Assembly: GCA_030737875.1 (NCBI GenBank) | Contig: CM060922.1 | Location: forward strand, 233,658,335 to 233,722,334 | DNA from: Allium sativum | Lineage: Eukaryota; Streptophyta; Magnoliopsida; Asparagales; Amaryllidaceae | Direction: 5' to 3' | Length of the DNA stretch: 64,000 bases | Shown here: positions 61,733 to 64,000 of the stretch, in pieces | How the letters are laid out: every line of letters starts with the position of its first letter | Numbering within the stretch: position 1 is the stretch's first letter | Position numbers and translations under genes: made by a program | Notes under the pieces: generated by a model | Seen by the model: only the letters and a program-made list of their open reading frames with translations | Databases searched by the model: none | What the model was told of the DNA's origin: nothing

Positions 61733-61740
61733 TATAAATA
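61733..61740 (+). promoter_or_regulatory. TATA box of LTR G
   Basis: TATAAATA in the context CTCTATAAATAAGCCCC, followed by CCCTAACCTAACCCTAAA telo-box-like leader sequence. A conserved GTAAGC at 62044 (also in LTR F at 13290 on the minus strand) could be a leader splice donor. Confidence 0.6.
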
Positions 61741-62090
61741 AGCCCCTAACCTAACCCTAAATCATCATTAATCAACCCTATAACTAAACTATGGCAAAAT
61801 CAATCCTCTCATGGCCTCCACTCTCTTCATAAAAATTTCTAAATTATTTCTATGAGAGATTTTCCATGCATACAAGCGTTTTCAAGCTTGTATGAGCATC
61901 ATTAGCTTGCATTCAAGTCAAGTTTCCATATTTACATCATAAAGAAAGGGTTTTTATTGATTTGGAGCTTGCATTTTGGGTTTATTTGATTGCATAAGGG
62001 CTTGGTCTCAATCTATATATATATTTGAGTCTTCATAAGCATTGTAAGCCCTTTTCTACTTTCATATTTAAACTCTAAAGTTAATGAATG

Positions 62091-62406
62091 ATGCAAGTTG
62101 TGTTTGATCATTATGATATGCAAGTTTACTATGATGTGTTATGCAAGTTTGCTATGATGGGTTATGCAAGTTTACTATGATATGTTATGATATGCAAGTT
62201 TACCATGTCATGTTATGCAAGTTTGATATGTTATGATATGCAAGTTTGCCATGCTATGTTATGCAAGTTTGCCATGTTATGATACGCAAGTTTGATATGT
62301 TATGTTATGCAAGTTTGATATGCAAGTTTGCCATATGATATGCTAGTTATGTTATGCAAGTTTGGGATGATCATTTTGTTCATGTTATCATGTTATGCAA
62401 GCTTAC
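62091..62406 (+). repeat. 'atgcaagttt' short tandem repeats in LTR G
   Basis: More than ten units of 'tatgcaagttt' with spacers such as 'gatatgttatga' and 'gccatgttatg', unit length roughly 17-30 bases. LTR F has only scattered relatives (13180-13250). Confidence 0.8.
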
Positions 62407-63685
62407 CTTGGGTTTATGAGCTTAAAGCTTCAAGCTTTATGCTAAAGATTGCATTTTGGCAACATGTAAGTTATCATATCCCTTATGATAACTTGCATGT
62501 GAGCCTAAATGCGAACTTATGGCCATTTCTACATGTCATTTATCACCATGTATCACCAATATGCTAAGTTTGGTTTTATGCATGCTTTTGAGGCCTAAAA
62601 ATGTAATATGCAAGTATATGAACATATGTACATTTCATATGCCACCATGTTAAACTTGTGGCTTCAACACCTTTATGTCATGATTATGCCAAGTTCCCTC
62701 TTTCTATCCTTTATGCGCTATTGCGATATGTAAGCGATGGGATTGCGTTTGGGGTTGGGTAAACTTAAAAGACATAAAAACATAAGATTGGGAATTTACC
62801 TATTAAGTTAGGTCTACCCATTGGGAATTTACCTATTAAGTTAGGTCTACCCAAATGCTTGAAAACTTGTAATATGTTTTGGAAACATAATGGACATGAC
62901 ACTTAGAAAATATAAGTGTGAACAACTCGAGGTTGGGTTGAGTTTGTAGCGTAAAACTACCCGGAACCGACCGGCTTAACTAGTTGCTACAAACAATGGG
63001 ACCCAATGTGAGTAGTTGGTCATGTTGTACCTTGAACCCGAGGTTAGACCAAGTTGTGATATAAAGCTACACGGAACCGACCGGCTTAACTAGTAACCGC
63101 AACGAAGTCTAATGTGAGAGGTTAAGGCACGTTAATTAATTAATGCCTCATGATTAGGGTTAAGTCATGGTCCACTTAATACTTAACCAATTTGGGCTTG
63201 GTAGATTAATCAGGGTTAAGTCGTGAACTCATCGTTACACTTAACCAAGTTAATCCATGATTATAAAAAGGGTTAAACCGTACTTAACCCACTAGAAAAT
63301 CCTAGCAATGGGGGTCCACTCCAGCAGTAATCCCAAGTTTGTATCATTATGACCCTAGGGTCTAGGTTAGGGTGGAGGGCACAATTACTGGACTTGAGGT
63401 AAGAGACCAAAAAGCGACGACAGATGGGTACGCCGGTGTAGTTCCGGGCGGATTATGGTCGTGCACTTAGTCCGAAGCCGGGGAAAACATGCACGGGTAC
63501 CGGTAGATCGAGACTGTGCACTTATGTTTATGGTGTCCAGGGGTTGCCACCCTAGGGCTTGATACACCCGACGGGAGACCCTGCACAGTCTGACTACCAT
63601 CATGTTTGGGCCGCATTGACACCAACACGTGACGAGTTAGGCTTATAGGGAGCCGATCGACTAGACCGTTTGGTTGGACCGCGTA

Positions 63686-64000
63686 TGTAACACCCCGAAT
63701 TTTCTATTAACACTAAAGTTGCTAAAATATTAATAAGTGTGTAAGAGAGGGGATGTATCTAATATGAATATAAAAATATTAATAAGTGTGTAAGAGAGGG
63801 GATGTATCTAATATGAATATAAAAATATTAATAAGTGTGTAAGAGAGGGGATGTATCTAATATGAATATAAAAATATTAATAAGTGTGTAAGAGAGGGGA
63901 TGTATCTAATATGTATATAAAAACAATAATAAGTAAAGGGGGATGTATCTAATATGTACATTGTAGAAAATATATATATATATTTATGACATGAATAGAA
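63686..64000. repeat. Start of another LTR (H), truncated by window edge
   Basis: TGTAACACCCCGAATTTT is a typical LTR terminus. It could be a plus-strand start, or the reversed 3' end of an F-like LTR (F's plus-strand edge is TGTAACACCCCGCC). The sequence then enters a 49-bp tandem array and AT-rich DNA. Confidence 0.5.
63731..63926. repeat. 49-bp tandem repeat, four copies
   Basis: 'taataagtgtgtaagagag' starts at 63731, 63780, 63829 and 63878, exactly 49 bases apart. The first three copies are almost identical. Confidence 0.95.

Larger units (their letters stand above)
61247..63685 (+). repeat. LTR G, F-family LTR, plus strand, 5' part
   Basis: It starts TGTAACAACCCG at 61247 and matches the minus strand of LTR F through U3, TATA, leader and about 1.9 kb, including 'gggaaacgggctatgccatt' and the 'ttaattaattaatgc' block near 63130. 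After 63290 it diverges from F and ends where a new TGTAACACCCCG begins at 63686. It is either truncated or interrupted there. The only longer frames (62328-62567 and 63385-63603) are unsupported. Confidence 0.75.

Overview
This is a repeat-dominated window of a plant nuclear genome, almost certainly a eudicot with a large, retrotransposon-rich genome. The plant signals are a three-exon nuclear gene for a mitochondrial matrix protein, a Ty3/gypsy chromovirus primed by the plant initiator tRNA-Met, CACTA and Helitron transposons with plant-type proteins, and fragments of plant Pumilio, class III peroxidase and Sec14-like genes. The sequence does not settle the species. There are no operons, CRISPR arrays or rRNA genes, and I found no convincing tRNA gene.

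Layout. (1) 1-14210 is a CACTA (En/Spm) transposon: a decayed tnp2 transposase (3649-4742), a subterminal repeat region and a right terminus ending TAGTG at 14210. Three long LTRs lie in it: D (1-3648, runs in from the left), A (4743 to about 7735, truncated) and F (9529-14095, a solo LTR on the minus strand). (2) 14211-19060 holds an LTR fragment and unassigned AT-rich DNA. (3) 19061-34128 is the one intact host gene, on the minus strand: a MAM33/p32 mitochondrial glycoprotein family gene. Its three exons splice in frame to 262 residues. Each of its two introns carries a giant LTR antisense to the gene: solo LTR B (19674-25415, TSD ATCTG) in intron 2 and truncated LTR C (27365 to about 33361, itself carrying a hAT-like MITE) in intron 1. 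(4) 34129-36963 is the gene's 5' flank, a MITE-like inverted repeat, tandem duplications and a Pumilio N-terminal fragment. (5) 36969-53085 is a complete, young Ty3/gypsy chromovirus on the minus strand. It has an intact 1410-residue Gag-Pol, PBS, PPT and perfect TSD AAGAT. Its LTRs (5736 and 5786 bp) are each longer than the 4595-bp internal region. (6) 53091 to about 58400 is a decayed Helitron Rep/PIF1-helicase followed by fragments of a class III peroxidase and a Sec14-like gene and two unrecognised pieces. (7) 58552-64000 is three more nested or abutting LTR pieces: E, G and the start of H.

How the parts relate. LTRs A, B, C and D and the LTRs of the intact element share a backbone although their coding bodies are mostly gone. 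The shared parts are a U3 start like TGTAAYAACCC, a TATA box near 0.6-0.9 kb, a GC-rich leader block and, in A, B, C and the intact element, an ATCCGAC-type hairpin. F and G form a second family with an inverted pair of E2F-like sites and GTCGAC palindromes upstream of TATA. In several LTRs the leader ends at a good splice donor, and the intact element has a pyrimidine-rich acceptor directly before the Gag ATG. This suggests that the giant LTR carries a leader exon and most of an intron that is spliced out of the Gag-Pol mRNA. That splicing model is the most novel idea here and is an inference from sequence alone.
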